Source: Jejuia rubra
GTDB lineage: Bacteria > Bacteroidota > Bacteroidia > Flavobacteriales > Flavobacteriaceae
NCBI RefSeq assembly: GCF_042684665.1
Contig: NZ_JBHULY010000039.1
Span: 186,001-250,000, forward strand
DNA: 64,000 nt
Direction: 5' to 3'
Shown here: positions 34,894-45,005 of the stretch, piece after piece
How positions within the stretch are numbered: the stretch's first letter is position 1
Layout of the letters: every line of letters begins with the position of its first letter
Position numbers and translations under genes: made by a program
Notes under the pieces: generated by a model
The model's database searches: none
Told to the model about the DNA's origin: nothing
The model's input: only the letters and a program-made list of their open reading frames with translations

Positions 34894-37227
34894 ATGTTTG
34901 TGAAGTATTTAAAATCAAACCAAAGTATTTATCTGCTTATCTGCTTAGTGTTAACTACAACAACTTGGGCAACGGAAGTCATCAATTTACAATGCAACGG
35001 ACAGGTAAATCCAATAGGTATAGTTGAAGCAAGACCAGAGTTTAGTTGGACGTTTGTCGGCGATGCCAATAGCCCGAAACAGGGTGGCTATCGCATTATG
35101 ATGGCAACTTCAATTGAGAAACTAAAATATCCAGATATTTGGGATACAGGACCAACGAGTACTTCAGAAACTGGACCATTCAAATATTGTGGAGAACCTC
35201 TTAAACCAGGTCAGCGTGTGTATTGGATGGTAACTGCTTGGGGAAATAATAGGGGTGTAACCCACAGTGAACCGGCATGGTTTGAAATGGGTGAAATCGA
35301 AAATCCTGAAACGCCCTTTCAGCCTCTTATCCTTCCTGAAAAAGATGGCGTCGTACAAATACTGTTAGATGGGAATGACGAAGGACGCACTTTTGAAGGT
35401 ATTGGAGGTGTTAGTGCAGGAGCTTCTACAGATTTGTTGTATGATTACGAAGATCCTATTCGAGGTCAAATACTCGATATTTTGTTTAAACCCAAATTTG
35501 GTGCAGGTTTTCAACATTTAAAAGTAGAAATGGGTGGAGGCGAAAACTCTACTTGTGGATCGGAGCCTTCACATGCCATTACTAGAGATGAATTAAAAAA
35601 TCCTGTATCCCGAGGGTACGAATTTTGGTTAATGAAAGAAGCCCGAAATCGAAACCCTCAAGTTATCTTGGAATATTTACCGTGGAGTTTTCCATACTAT
35701 TTAAAGCCCAATATTTTTACTGCAGAATCTGCTGAATACTTTGTCTCTTTTCTTGATGTGGCAAAAAAGCAATGGGATATGGATATTGATTGGGTGGCGG
35801 CCGCCGAAAATGAAAATTACACCGATAGGGATTGGCTTGTTAACCATGTACGTCCATTATTGGATTCTAGGGGTTACAAAAATGTGAAAATTCAAGGACC
35901 GGATGATAATAGCGGCGATTGGAAAATATTCAACGAATTTGAAAACGACAAGGCTTTTGATGATGTTGTTGAAGCCGTAGGCTATCATTATGTTACGGGG
36001 CGGGAATTCAATGAAAATATGGTTGATGGTAGGGGACGTCCCACTACGGAAAAGGCTAAAAAGACTGGTAAACCCTTATGGGCAAGTGAAGATTGGAGCT
36101 GGACGGGAAAAGATTGGGATGGTGCAGGCGCATTAAATTTGGCTCGTATTTACAATAAATTTTATATCCGTGATAGGATTACAAAATCTTTAATTTGGGC
36201 CCCAATAGGATCCATTTACAAATCGGTAACCTGGGACAAGGCCGGTGCCATGAAAGCCAACAGCCCTTGGAGCGGATACTATGAGGTTTGGCCAACTATT
36301 TGGGCAACAGCCCACACCACGCAGTTTGCAGAACCTCATACGTGGAAATACTTAAACAGTGCTTGCGGACTTTTTGATGATGCCACCTATAAAGGTAGTT
36401 GCGTCGCATTGAAGGAGAAAGATGGTTCCAATTGGAGTATGGTAATTTGTACGGAAACCAAAGAGGATATAGAGATTAAAATTGCAGATGGCTTGTCAAT
36501 GGGTACTGTCAATATTTGGAAATCCGATGAAAACGAACAGTTTGTGCAACAAGAATCCATAACGCCTGAAAATGGAGTGTTAAAATTGTCATTGGACCCC
36601 AAATGTATTTATTCATTGACCACGACCACGGGACAGCAAAAAGGAACTTATGACATTCCTGAGGAAAAAGCATTTCCTTTTCCTTATACCGAAGATTATG
36701 AAGATCGTAAAGCAGGAGATCTTCCCAAGTATCACTCCGATCAAACAGGAAGTTTTGAAATAGCTTTAAAAGAAGATGGTTCACAATGTTTAAAACAGAT
36801 TGTTCCCGAACAGGGCTATGACTGGATGCGCGTTTATAGGCGTTCAAACATAAAACCAAATACTTTAATTGGTGATGTGAATTGGAAAAACTATACCTGT
36901 AGTGTCGATGTGTTTATTAAAGGAGGTAACGTGGAATTAGGAGGTCGAGTAACAACCAGTTATTTAAAGGGCTATCGTTTTCAACTGGCTAAAAATGGCG
37001 AATGGAAACTAATGTTTCATACTGATGAACTAGAAAGTGGTAGGATGAAAAAGTTTAATGACGATACATGGCATAATCTTCAGCTTACATTTCAGGATAA
37101 TAACTTAGAAGCTTTTGTTGACGGAAAATCAATTACTAAGCTATCGAATACAAAGCGTAATGGGTATGTGATGCTTGCAAGTTCTTATGATGAAAATCTA
37201 TTTGATAATTTAAAAATAACAGAATAG
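34894..37227 (+). CDS. GH59-like enzyme (galactocerebrosidase fold) with GH78-type N-terminal Ig domain
   Basis: A 777-aa secreted protein with a clear GH59-like core, which in known members hydrolyses beta-galactosides. Core signatures are FEGIGGVSAGASTDLLYDY (about 177-195), NENY with the likely acid/base Glu307, and PLWASEDWSW with the likely nucleophile Glu409. Before the core, residues about 28-145 (LQCNGQVNPIGIVEARPEFSW onward) are the Ig-like N-terminal domain normally found on GH78 rhamnosidases. The C-terminal part (about 620-777) is a lectin-like beta-sandwich (WKNYTCSVDVFIKGG). Signal cleavage is near residue 27. It lies between GH78 genes with a 45-bp gap before and 6 bp after. 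The target is unknown: a beta-galactoside or a related axial sugar in a minor side chain is possible. Confidence 0.82.
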   Translation: MFVKYLKSNQSIYLLICLVLTTTTWATEVINLQCNGQVNPIGIVEARPEFSWTFVGDANSPKQGGYRIMMATSIEKLKYPDIWDTGPTSTSETGPFKYCGEPLKPGQRVYWMVTAWGNNRGVTHSEPAWFEMGEIENPETPFQPLILPEKDGVVQILLDGNDEGRTFEGIGGVSAGASTDLLYDYEDPIRGQILDILFKPKFGAGFQHLKVEMGGGENSTCGSEPSHAITRDELKNPVSRGYEFWLMKEARNRNPQVILEYLPWSFPYYLKPNIFTAESAEYFVSFLDVAKKQWDMDIDWVAAAENENYTDRDWLVNHVRPLLDSRGYKNVKIQGPDDNSGDWKIFNEFENDKAFDDVVEAVGYHYVTGREFNENMVDGRGRPTTEKAKKTGKPLWASEDWSWTGKDWDGAGALNLARIYNKFYIRDRITKSLIWAPIGSIYKSVTWDKAGAMKANSPWSGYYEVWPTIWATAHTTQFAEPHTWKYLNSACGLFDDATYKGSCVALKEKDGSNWSMVICTETKEDIEIKIADGLSMGTVNIWKSDENEQFVQQESITPENGVLKLSLDPKCIYSLTTTTGQQKGTYDIPEEKAFPFPYTEDYEDRKAGDLPKYHSDQTGSFEIALKEDGSQCLKQIVPEQGYDWMRVYRRSNIKPNTLIGDVNWKNYTCSVDVFIKGGNVELGGRVTTSYLKGYRFQLAKNGEWKLMFHTDELESGRMKKFNDDTWHNLQLTFQDNNLEAFVDGKSITKLSNTKRNGYVMLASSYDENLFDNLKITE

Positions 37228-37233
37228 TAAAAA

Positions 37234-40200
37234 ATGAAAAGAGGTATTTCAATTTTTCTAAGTTTAGCATTTGTGATATCCGCTTTAACTAGTTGTAAAC
37301 CTTCATCGGTAAAACTTACCGATTTGCGTTGCGAGTATCGAACAGATCCACTAGGCATAGACAATACAAGCCCAAGATTAAGTTGGAAATTGGTGGATGA
37401 AACGGCAACCAGAGGTCAAGAACAGACGGCTTATCAAATACTTGTGGCCAGTAGTTTGGATAATCTAAACAAGAACACCGGAGACATCTGGGATTCTGGT
37501 AAAATAAAATCTAATCAATCGGTAAATAATACCTATCAAGGAGCTCCTTTAGCCTCTGCAAAGGCATATTACTGGAAAGTAAAAATTTGGGATAAAGGTG
37601 GTGCTGTTTCAAATTGGAGTGACCCTGCTTCATTTTCTATGGGCTTGTTAAACCAATCTGACTGGAAAGGCGATTGGATTATGAAACCAGACCAGAAAAA
37701 GACAGACCATAACTGGTACAGAAAGAATTTCGAATTAAAAGACAACCCTTCCTCAGCCTTTGTGTTTGTGGGCTCTTTCGGGTATCACGAATTGTATGTA
37801 AACGGAGAAAAAATTACGGATAATGTATTGAATCCGGTGTCTTCATACATGAAAAAACGGATTCCGTACCTCACTTATGATGTCTCGGATAAATTGAAAA
37901 AAGGAGATAACGTCATTGCTATATGGCATGCTGCAGGTTGGTCAAGATGGCGACGCATCAGGGAATACCGAAACATTCCTTTTGTTTTTAAGGCCCAGGC
38001 CGAAATTGTTGTTGGAGAAGAGAAACTCACTCTAAAAACGGATACCTCTTGGAAAACCAAAAAAAGCCATTCCGAATATTATGGCGATTGGGACATTCTA
38101 CGTTTTGGCGGCGAAACCATTGACGATAGAAAACGCGAGGACGATTGGAATACTGCTGAGTATGACGATACGGATTGGATAAATGCAACCGTTTACAATC
38201 ATGAAGCATTAAACAAAAAAATACCCGAGGGAAATAATATAAGGTTTGCATTAAATAGCAATAAAAACAGGGAGCTGCGGGCATTATATGGGCCTATAAC
38301 GGCCCAATTAAGTGCGCAAATGGTTGAACCCCAGGTTAAGTTTGAAGAAATAAAACCTGTAGCTGTTAGAAATAACAAAGATGGCACCTATCGCATAGAT
38401 ATGGGGAGGAATTATACCGGATTTTTTGAGATAGACCTCAAAAACGGCGTTGAAGGCGATTCTGTTCTTTTTGAAATAAGCGACCAGAAGGAGGTCGTAA
38501 TGAATTGGAATCAAAAGAGCAAATACATTTTCGGGAAATCTGGAAATGGTAAATTCACCAACCGTTTTAATGTTGCCGGTGGAAGGTATATAACCGTTTA
38601 TGGTCTAAAAACTGAACTTAGAATTTACGATGCAAAAGGCTATGTAGTAACCAACAATAGAAAGCAAATAAGCCAATTTGAATCTTCTGATGTGTTACTT
38701 AATAGGATTTACAAAGTAAACCTCGATACATACTTGGCCAATACCATGGATGGTATTTTGGTTGATTGCCCACACAGGGAAAGGCGTGGCTGGGGAGAAG
38801 TAACTGTTGCTGCAATGTACGGGGATGCACTACCAAATTTTGAAAGTGGCGCCTACATGGACCAATATTTACAATACACACGAGATGCCCAATTTGCCGA
38901 TGGAAAAATACGCGCGGTTATTAATGAAGAAGACCGTCCGTTTTTAATGTGGAAAGCCAATAATCCCCTGACGGTTTGGGAAACCTATAGAATGTTGGGC
39001 GATAAAAAAGTATTGGAGGATAATTATGAGTCAATGACAAAATGGATGACATGGTTATATAACAATTCTAATTACGAAACTGGAGGAGCGCTAAAAGCTG
39101 GAGAGCAAGGGCAAAGGCAATTTCCAGGGTTAGGCGACTGGTGTACCCCAAGAGGTAATTTTTGGACTAGTAGCAACTCGCCAGAAGCGGTGCATTTTAA
39201 CAATTGCTTATATGCCTTTATGTTAGAAAACGCGCAAAATATTGCCACAGTATTAGGCAAAACAGAAGATGCAAAACAGTATGCAAGGCGTTTAAAAGTA
39301 CAACGCGAAGCCACGCACAAACTGTCCTATAATCCAGAAACAGGTACTTATGGGAATGGGCAACAGGTAGATCAAGCCTTTGCTCTGTTAGCAGGTGTTA
39401 CACCAAAATCTGAAAAGAAAAGAGTAGAAGCAAACTTAACAGATAACGTATTATATAGATTTCCATATTACGATACAGGAAGTTCTGGACAAGCACTGTA
39501 CACCAGATATTTTACCGAATATGGGGAACGTATGGATTTAATTCACGAATTACTAAAAGACAAACACCACCCAAGCTACGGATACTTTTTAGAGCAAGGT
39601 AAAACGGTATGGCCAGAACGTTGGTCGGCCATAGGGAATAGTCAAATACACACGTGTTACACGGGTATTGGGGGATATTTTATTAAAGGTTTTGGTGGCA
39701 TTCGCCCTAATCCCGAAGAATTGGGCATGCAAAACATGGTCATTAAACCAACTCCAGTAAAAGATTTAGAGTATGCCAATACATCTTACCAATCTATGTA
39801 CGGTAGTGTAGTTGTGAATTGGGAAAAAGAAGATAGCGGTGCGGTATTTCATATAGAAATTCCTGTGAACACTACAGCTAAAGTTTATTTACCTGCAAAT
39901 AATAAAGATGACGTAAAAGAGGGAGGACAATTAGCAGAAGGTTCTGAAGGTATAGCGTATATGGGTAACGAAAAAAGTGAAGCAGTAGGCAATTATATAA
40001 TATACAATGTGGCTTCTGGAGTTTATGATTTTAAGGTAGATACGGTACCAGATACGGAATTCCCTAAGCCACTTGGAGGGACTAAAAACCTGTCTAAACT
40101 TGCAAGAGTTAACGCATCATCTATGTTTATTAAAACAGAAAAACTACCCGTTTTTGAAGCCTTTAGAGTAAATGATGACGATAATGACACCCGCTGGTTG

Positions 40201-40479
40201 GCTACCGAAACAAAAAATCAATATTTAGAGTTTGAGTGGATACAACCACAAACCTTTAATCAGATAATTATTGATGAGTTTGAAAAGAATATCACATCAT
40301 ACAAACTACAATATTGGGAAAATAATGAGTGGAAAGATATAGAAGAAGGAACCATTTGCGGAACAAATAAAACACATGACTTTGATGGGGTGACAACCAC
40401 AAAATGTAGATTGCTCCTAGAAGATGCTAAAAAACCACCTTCCATCAAAGAATTGAAAATTTTATATAATCAAAAATAA
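37234..40479 (+). CDS. GH78 alpha-L-rhamnosidase lipoprotein, paralogue of the 29036 gene
   Basis: A 1081-aa lipoprotein (LTSC, Cys21) with the same domain order as the GH78 at 29036: N-terminal Ig-like, jelly-roll, (alpha/alpha)6 barrel, beta domain and discoidin-like C-terminus. The catalytic segment contains Asp511 and Glu516 in DCPHRE and shares the unusual GWGE in place of GWxGD. The TVWPERWSAIGNSQIHTCY segment is identical in both. The two proteins are clearly a duplicated pair separated by an unrelated GH78 and the GH59-like gene. The retained open frame and active-site segments argue that both are functional, perhaps with different sulfate or branch tolerance. It starts 6 bp after the GH59-like stop. 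Confidence 0.9.
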   Translation: MKRGISIFLSLAFVISALTSCKPSSVKLTDLRCEYRTDPLGIDNTSPRLSWKLVDETATRGQEQTAYQILVASSLDNLNKNTGDIWDSGKIKSNQSVNNTYQGAPLASAKAYYWKVKIWDKGGAVSNWSDPASFSMGLLNQSDWKGDWIMKPDQKKTDHNWYRKNFELKDNPSSAFVFVGSFGYHELYVNGEKITDNVLNPVSSYMKKRIPYLTYDVSDKLKKGDNVIAIWHAAGWSRWRRIREYRNIPFVFKAQAEIVVGEEKLTLKTDTSWKTKKSHSEYYGDWDILRFGGETIDDRKREDDWNTAEYDDTDWINATVYNHEALNKKIPEGNNIRFALNSNKNRELRALYGPITAQLSAQMVEPQVKFEEIKPVAVRNNKDGTYRIDMGRNYTGFFEIDLKNGVEGDSVLFEISDQKEVVMNWNQKSKYIFGKSGNGKFTNRFNVAGGRYITVYGLKTELRIYDAKGYVVTNNRKQISQFESSDVLLNRIYKVNLDTYLANTMDGILVDCPHRERRGWGEVTVAAMYGDALPNFESGAYMDQYLQYTRDAQFADGKIRAVINEEDRPFLMWKANNPLTVWETYRMLGDKKVLEDNYESMTKWMTWLYNNSNYETGGALKAGEQGQRQFPGLGDWCTPRGNFWTSSNSPEAVHFNNCLYAFMLENAQNIATVLGKTEDAKQYARRLKVQREATHKLSYNPETGTYGNGQQVDQAFALLAGVTPKSEKKRVEANLTDNVLYRFPYYDTGSSGQALYTRYFTEYGERMDLIHELLKDKHHPSYGYFLEQGKTVWPERWSAIGNSQIHTCYTGIGGYFIKGFGGIRPNPEELGMQNMVIKPTPVKDLEYANTSYQSMYGSVVVNWEKEDSGAVFHIEIPVNTTAKVYLPANNKDDVKEGGQLAEGSEGIAYMGNEKSEAVGNYIIYNVASGVYDFKVDTVPDTEFPKPLGGTKNLSKLARVNASSMFIKTEKLPVFEAFRVNDDDNDTRWLATETKNQYLEFEWIQPQTFNQIIIDEFEKNITSYKLQYWENNEWKDIEEGTICGTNKTHDFDGVTTTKCRLLLEDAKKPPSIKELKILYNQK

Positions 40480-40576
40480 CCGGTTAAGTTTCAATAACAC
40501 ATACTTATAGGAAATAGGTGCTAAAAAGAAGAGTTTTGGCTAGACTAAAAGTGATAATTAACAGAAATTAATACAT

Positions 40577-41665
40577 ATGCGTTTACTATTTTGTTTTGTA
40601 TTAACTATAATTTGTTGCTGTGAGGCATTTAAATCTTATGCCATACAAAGCAGAGACACTATTTATCCTGTTTTTCAATTTCCACAAAACAAAATGCCAC
40701 GAATAGATGGCGACTTTAGCGATTGGAATTTGGTTCCAGACACCTATGCCATTGGTTTAAACCAAATGAAAGAAGCTATCAATGGTATTGGCTTTAACCT
40801 TGATGCTACCGATTTGAATATTACCGTTAAAGTAGGGTGGGTAAAGGACTTAAACCGCTTATATTTTTATGTAGAAGTTTTTGATGATTTCTGGGAATTT
40901 GAACAACTAAATATCAAGCAAGATATTTTTGAACTGGTAGTAGATGCCGATGTTTCCGGTGGTAATTTCATAAAAAAATGGAACGCAAATAAAATGAGGA
41001 TTCCTATTGAAGAATTACATTTTAGAGGGCATGGTTCTCATGCTCAAAACTACCATGTTTTTATGCCTGCCATAAATAAAGACTGGGCTATGGTCTGGGG
41101 AAATACCCCTTGGATTAAAGATTTTCCTTATGCCAATGCATCCTATAAACATGATTTAAAACAAGGTGAATCTGGTACACTTAAAATGGAGTTTTGGATA
41201 ACACCATTCGACCACGCATCGATTGCGGGTATAAACCGTTCTGCCGTTTCAGATTTAAAGGAAAATGAAATAATTGCGATGTCCTGGAGCGTGATTGATT
41301 ATGATAACGATAACAAAGTAAGAAAGGATTTTATTAGTCTTTCACATGATACAGATATGATTCATGATGGTGATTTTATGAATTATTTTAGATTAATGCC
41401 TTTAATAGCCGAGTTAAAACCAGAATTGCAAGCCAATTGGTCTTTTGTTGAGGTGGATAGGGATAGGCGTGTTTTCGCATTTAAGGATGAATCGTTAGGC
41501 AACACAGAAAAGTGGACATGGGATTTTGGAGATGGAACAACTTCTAAGGAACAAAATCCTGTGCATCGATACAGTACTTCAGGGCACTGGACGGTTGTAC
41601 TCACGATTGAAAATAAAGATGGTAAATCTGTACGTTCTAAAGTTTGGGATGTGGTTACAAAATAG
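40577..41665 (+). CDS. Exported CBM9-like/PKD domain protein
   Basis: A 362-aa exported protein with no recognisable catalytic domain. The N-terminus is hydrophobic (RLLFCFVLTIICCCEAF) with several cysteines, so lipidation at one of them is possible. Residues about 35-270 look like a CBM9-type/DOMON sandwich (MPRIDGDFSDWNLV; LNRLYFYVEVFDDFWEF). Residues about 290-362 form a PKD domain (WTWDFGDGTTSKEQNPVHRY). It may bind the polysaccharide or oligomers at the surface, a role SusE/F-like or accessory binding proteins fill elsewhere; this is inference. A 97-bp gap separates it from the GH78 upstream, with no clear tandem element, and the GH106 gene follows 66 bp after its stop. Confidence 0.7.
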   Translation: MRLLFCFVLTIICCCEAFKSYAIQSRDTIYPVFQFPQNKMPRIDGDFSDWNLVPDTYAIGLNQMKEAINGIGFNLDATDLNITVKVGWVKDLNRLYFYVEVFDDFWEFEQLNIKQDIFELVVDADVSGGNFIKKWNANKMRIPIEELHFRGHGSHAQNYHVFMPAINKDWAMVWGNTPWIKDFPYANASYKHDLKQGESGTLKMEFWITPFDHASIAGINRSAVSDLKENEIIAMSWSVIDYDNDNKVRKDFISLSHDTDMIHDGDFMNYFRLMPLIAELKPELQANWSFVEVDRDRRVFAFKDESLGNTEKWTWDFGDGTTSKEQNPVHRYSTSGHWTVVLTIENKDGKSVRSKVWDVVTK

Positions 41666-41731
41666 GTTGAATTAGTTTTGATATACTGAAAAATGAAAAC
41701 CATCAATTTAAGAAATGAAAATCTAAAAAAA

Positions 41732-44700
41732 ATGAAAAATAAGTACTTCCAAAATTCTTCAATGATAGTTTTTGTTTGTATGATTTCTCTTTTTTTGGGA
41801 TGTAATAATTCTAAAGACTTTGAAGCAATTCAATCTAGTTTTATAAAGCCAACAGAAGATAACAGTCTCTGGTGTTATTGGTATTGGATTAATGACGATA
41901 TCTCTAAAGATGGAATTACCAAAGATTTAGAAGCCATGAAAAAAGCGGGAATTGGAGGGGCGCTAATTGGTAATATCAATCCTGCAAAAGAGGATGGTAA
42001 AGTACCTATGCTTAGTGAAGCATGGTGGAGCCACATGGTTCACGCTGTTGTTGAAGGAAAACGCATCGGTGTGGATATTGGTGTTTTTAATTGTCCCGGT
42101 TGGAGTCAAAGTGGAGGGCCTTGGGTAGATTCCAAAAAAGCCATGCGCTATTTAACGTTTAGCGAAACAAAAGTTGAAGGTGGAAAACTATTAAATGTAA
42201 AACTTAAGCAACCTGAAGACGAATTTCAAGATACTCATACTTTAGCCTTTAAATCTTTTGAAAATGAGCAAAGAAATACACAGTTCATGCCTACTAAGAT
42301 TACTTCAAATTGGAGTGATGTTGAAGTGAAATTATTAAACGATGGCGACCCAAATTCAGATACCAATTTTCAGCTTAAAAATAAACAGCCTTTAGAGATT
42401 ACTTTTGATTTGGCAGAACCTATAGAAGCACAATCAATTTCACTAATACCAAGTACAGCCTTTAAATGTAAAGTTGTATTATCTGCTGTTGTAGGAGGCA
42501 AAGAAGTTGTGATTAAGACATTTAACTTTGATCGCTCTAAGATAACACCCAATGTAGGCCCTATTAAAAAAGGAACTTATGCCACTGCATTTTCAAAAGT
42601 AAAATCAAATCAGTTTAAACTGACCTGTACGGATTTTGCATCTCAAGCAAAGGAATATGGTTTTGCTGAAATTACCATTTCAGAAGCACCCATTTTAGAC
42701 AAATATATCGAAAAGCAACTGGGCAAAATGCATCCTACACCAAAGCCTGATTGGGATACATATGTTTTTGGTAGACAAGAGGAATTAAGTGAAGATGACG
42801 TTAGATTAAAACCAAATGAAGTTGTTGATATAAGCGATAAAGTAGATAAAAACGGAAACTTAAATTGGCAAGCGCCACAAGGCAATTGGACAATCATGCG
42901 AATGGGCATGTCGCCAACTGGGACAAAAAATGCACCAGCTGCACCACAAGGTGTAGGTTATGAAATTGACAAAATGAATGCAGAATTGGTGCAATATCAT
43001 TTCGATAATTTTGTAGGCGAATTATTAAAGCGAGTTCCAGAAGAAAGTAAATCTGCCTTTAAATATGTAGTAGCCGATAGCTACGAAATGGGGTCCCAAA
43101 ACTGGACAGACAATTATGAATCAAAGTTTCAAGAAAAGTATGGATACAATCCAGTAAAATATTTACCAGTTTTATCAGGTCGTATTGTTGGTAGTGTTGA
43201 AGAATCTGAACGTTTTTTATGGGATTTAAGACGAGGTATAGCAGACGACGTAGCTTACGAATATGTTGGAGCACTTAAAAAAGCAAGCAACAAACGCAAC
43301 TTGAAAATCTGGTTAGAAAACTATGGGCATTGGGGATTTCCAAGTGAGTTTATGATGTATGGAGGTCAGTCAGATTTAATTTCTGGAGAGTTTTGGAACG
43401 AGGGCACATTAGGTAATATAGAATGTAAAGCATCATCTTCAACAGCACATACTTATGGAAAACCCATAACCTCTGCAGAAGCATTTACATCAGCAAGAAA
43501 AGCCTATTTAAGGCATCCAGCCATGTTAAAAAAGCGTGGCGATTGGGCATTAACAGAGGGAATCAATCATTTCGTATTACATCTATACATCCAGCAACCT
43601 GATGATAATAGAAAGCCAGGGATGAATGCGTGGTTTGGTACAGAATTCAATCGCCATAACACTTGGTTTAGTCAGGCAGATACTTATTTTGATTACTTGC
43701 GTCGTTGTCAACATTTGTTGCAACAAGGAAAATACGTAGCCGACGTTTGCTATTTTATTGGTGAAGATGCGCCAATAATGACAGGAGGAAGAGTGCCAGA
43801 AATTCCAAAAGGCTATTCTTATGATTATATAAATGCTGAGGTGATTCTAAACAGACTCTCAGTAAAAGATGGGCGATTTGTGTTGCCAGATGGTATGTCT
43901 TATAAGGTCATGGTATTACCACCTTTTAAAACCATGCGCCCGGAATTGTTAGCAAAAATAGAGCAATTAGTAGCGCAAGGCGGAACAATTTTAGGCCCAA
44001 AACCAGAAAAATCGCCAAGTTTAGAGGATTACCCAAGTTGTGATACGGTAGTAACCAATCTTGCAAACAAAATGTGGAATGCCTCTTCTGTTGATGGTAA
44101 AATGAAAACAACCTATGGAGAAGGAAAAATTTGGGATGGATACGAATTGTCAAACGTATTAGCGGATCTAAATTTAGCGAGAGATGTAGAAGTGCCAGAA
44201 GGAGCTTCAGTATTATGGACACATCGAAAATCACCAGAAATGGATATTTATTTTATATCCAATCAAAGTGATGAGAAACTGGAAATATCTCCAACATTTA
44301 GAACAGATAAAAATTTAAAACCACAATTATGGGATGCAGTTAGTGGCGAAATAAGAAATTTACCCGAGTATGAAATAACTCCAACTGGAATTAAAGTGCC
44401 ATTGCAATTTGAAGGAGCTCAAAGCTGGTTTGTTGTTTTTAATAAAGAAGCTAAAATCGAGAAAACATCTAATTTTCCAGAATACAAACCTTTATTAATC
44501 TTAGATAAAGATTTTAATGTCGACTTTCAAAATAAAGAGATTGGAACAAAAGCCCCAATTTTGTTAAACGAATTAATAGACTGGTCTACTTCAGATAATG
44601 AACAAATAAAGTTCTATTCTGGTACAGCAACATATACCAAAACCTTTACAATTGATGAACTTCCTGAGAATAAAGAAATATACATCAATTTGGGAAAAGT

Positions 44701-44980
44701 ATCAGTAATGGCAAAAGTAAAATTGAATGGGAAATATGTTGGTGGCGTTTGGGTGGCTCCTTACCGATTAAATATTTCAGAAGCTATTAAAAAGGGTGAA
44801 AACGAACTCGAAATAGAAGTGGTCAACCTTTGGAGAAATCAGTTAATTAGAGATAAATCACGTCCAGAAAACGAAAAATATACGTGGATTGTTGTTGATA
44901 AAATCACACCACAATCTCCATTGCAACCTTCAGGTTTACTGGGACCTGTTGAGATTGAAATAGCTAATTATTCAAAATAA
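41732..44980 (+). CDS. GH106 alpha-L-rhamnosidase lipoprotein (second copy)
   Basis: A GH106 enzyme of 1082 aa from the ATG at 41732. This start is preferred over an in-frame ATG at 41693 because it gives a standard lipoprotein signal ending in LFLGC (Cys24). The hallmark FNCPGWSQSGGPW is present near residue 125. Glutamates in VADSYEMG and TSAEAFTS are the likely catalytic pair by analogy with known GH106 enzymes. The C-terminus ends LQPSGLLGPVEIEI, matching the other GH106 at 10371, but the two differ enough to be distinct paralogues. It should cleave alpha-L-rhamnose from a different linkage or sulfation context. The isomerase-like gene starts 25 bp downstream. Confidence 0.9.
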   Translation: MKNKYFQNSSMIVFVCMISLFLGCNNSKDFEAIQSSFIKPTEDNSLWCYWYWINDDISKDGITKDLEAMKKAGIGGALIGNINPAKEDGKVPMLSEAWWSHMVHAVVEGKRIGVDIGVFNCPGWSQSGGPWVDSKKAMRYLTFSETKVEGGKLLNVKLKQPEDEFQDTHTLAFKSFENEQRNTQFMPTKITSNWSDVEVKLLNDGDPNSDTNFQLKNKQPLEITFDLAEPIEAQSISLIPSTAFKCKVVLSAVVGGKEVVIKTFNFDRSKITPNVGPIKKGTYATAFSKVKSNQFKLTCTDFASQAKEYGFAEITISEAPILDKYIEKQLGKMHPTPKPDWDTYVFGRQEELSEDDVRLKPNEVVDISDKVDKNGNLNWQAPQGNWTIMRMGMSPTGTKNAPAAPQGVGYEIDKMNAELVQYHFDNFVGELLKRVPEESKSAFKYVVADSYEMGSQNWTDNYESKFQEKYGYNPVKYLPVLSGRIVGSVEESERFLWDLRRGIADDVAYEYVGALKKASNKRNLKIWLENYGHWGFPSEFMMYGGQSDLISGEFWNEGTLGNIECKASSSTAHTYGKPITSAEAFTSARKAYLRHPAMLKKRGDWALTEGINHFVLHLYIQQPDDNRKPGMNAWFGTEFNRHNTWFSQADTYFDYLRRCQHLLQQGKYVADVCYFIGEDAPIMTGGRVPEIPKGYSYDYINAEVILNRLSVKDGRFVLPDGMSYKVMVLPPFKTMRPELLAKIEQLVAQGGTILGPKPEKSPSLEDYPSCDTVVTNLANKMWNASSVDGKMKTTYGEGKIWDGYELSNVLADLNLARDVEVPEGASVLWTHRKSPEMDIYFISNQSDEKLEISPTFRTDKNLKPQLWDAVSGEIRNLPEYEITPTGIKVPLQFEGAQSWFVVFNKEAKIEKTSNFPEYKPLLILDKDFNVDFQNKEIGTKAPILLNELIDWSTSDNEQIKFYSGTATYTKTFTIDELPENKEIYINLGKVSVMAKVKLNGKYVGGVWVAPYRLNISEAIKKGENELEIEVVNLWRNQLIRDKSRPENEKYTWIVVDKITPQSPLQPSGLLGPVEIEIANYSK

Positions 44981-45005
44981 TTTAGGAATAGAAATACATA
45001 TAAAA

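Noticed and set aside
40505..40525. TATAGGAAATAGGTG before the CBM9-like gene as an operator copy
   Set aside because: The repeat spacing is 7 rather than 10 bp and the boxes do not match beyond AGG.
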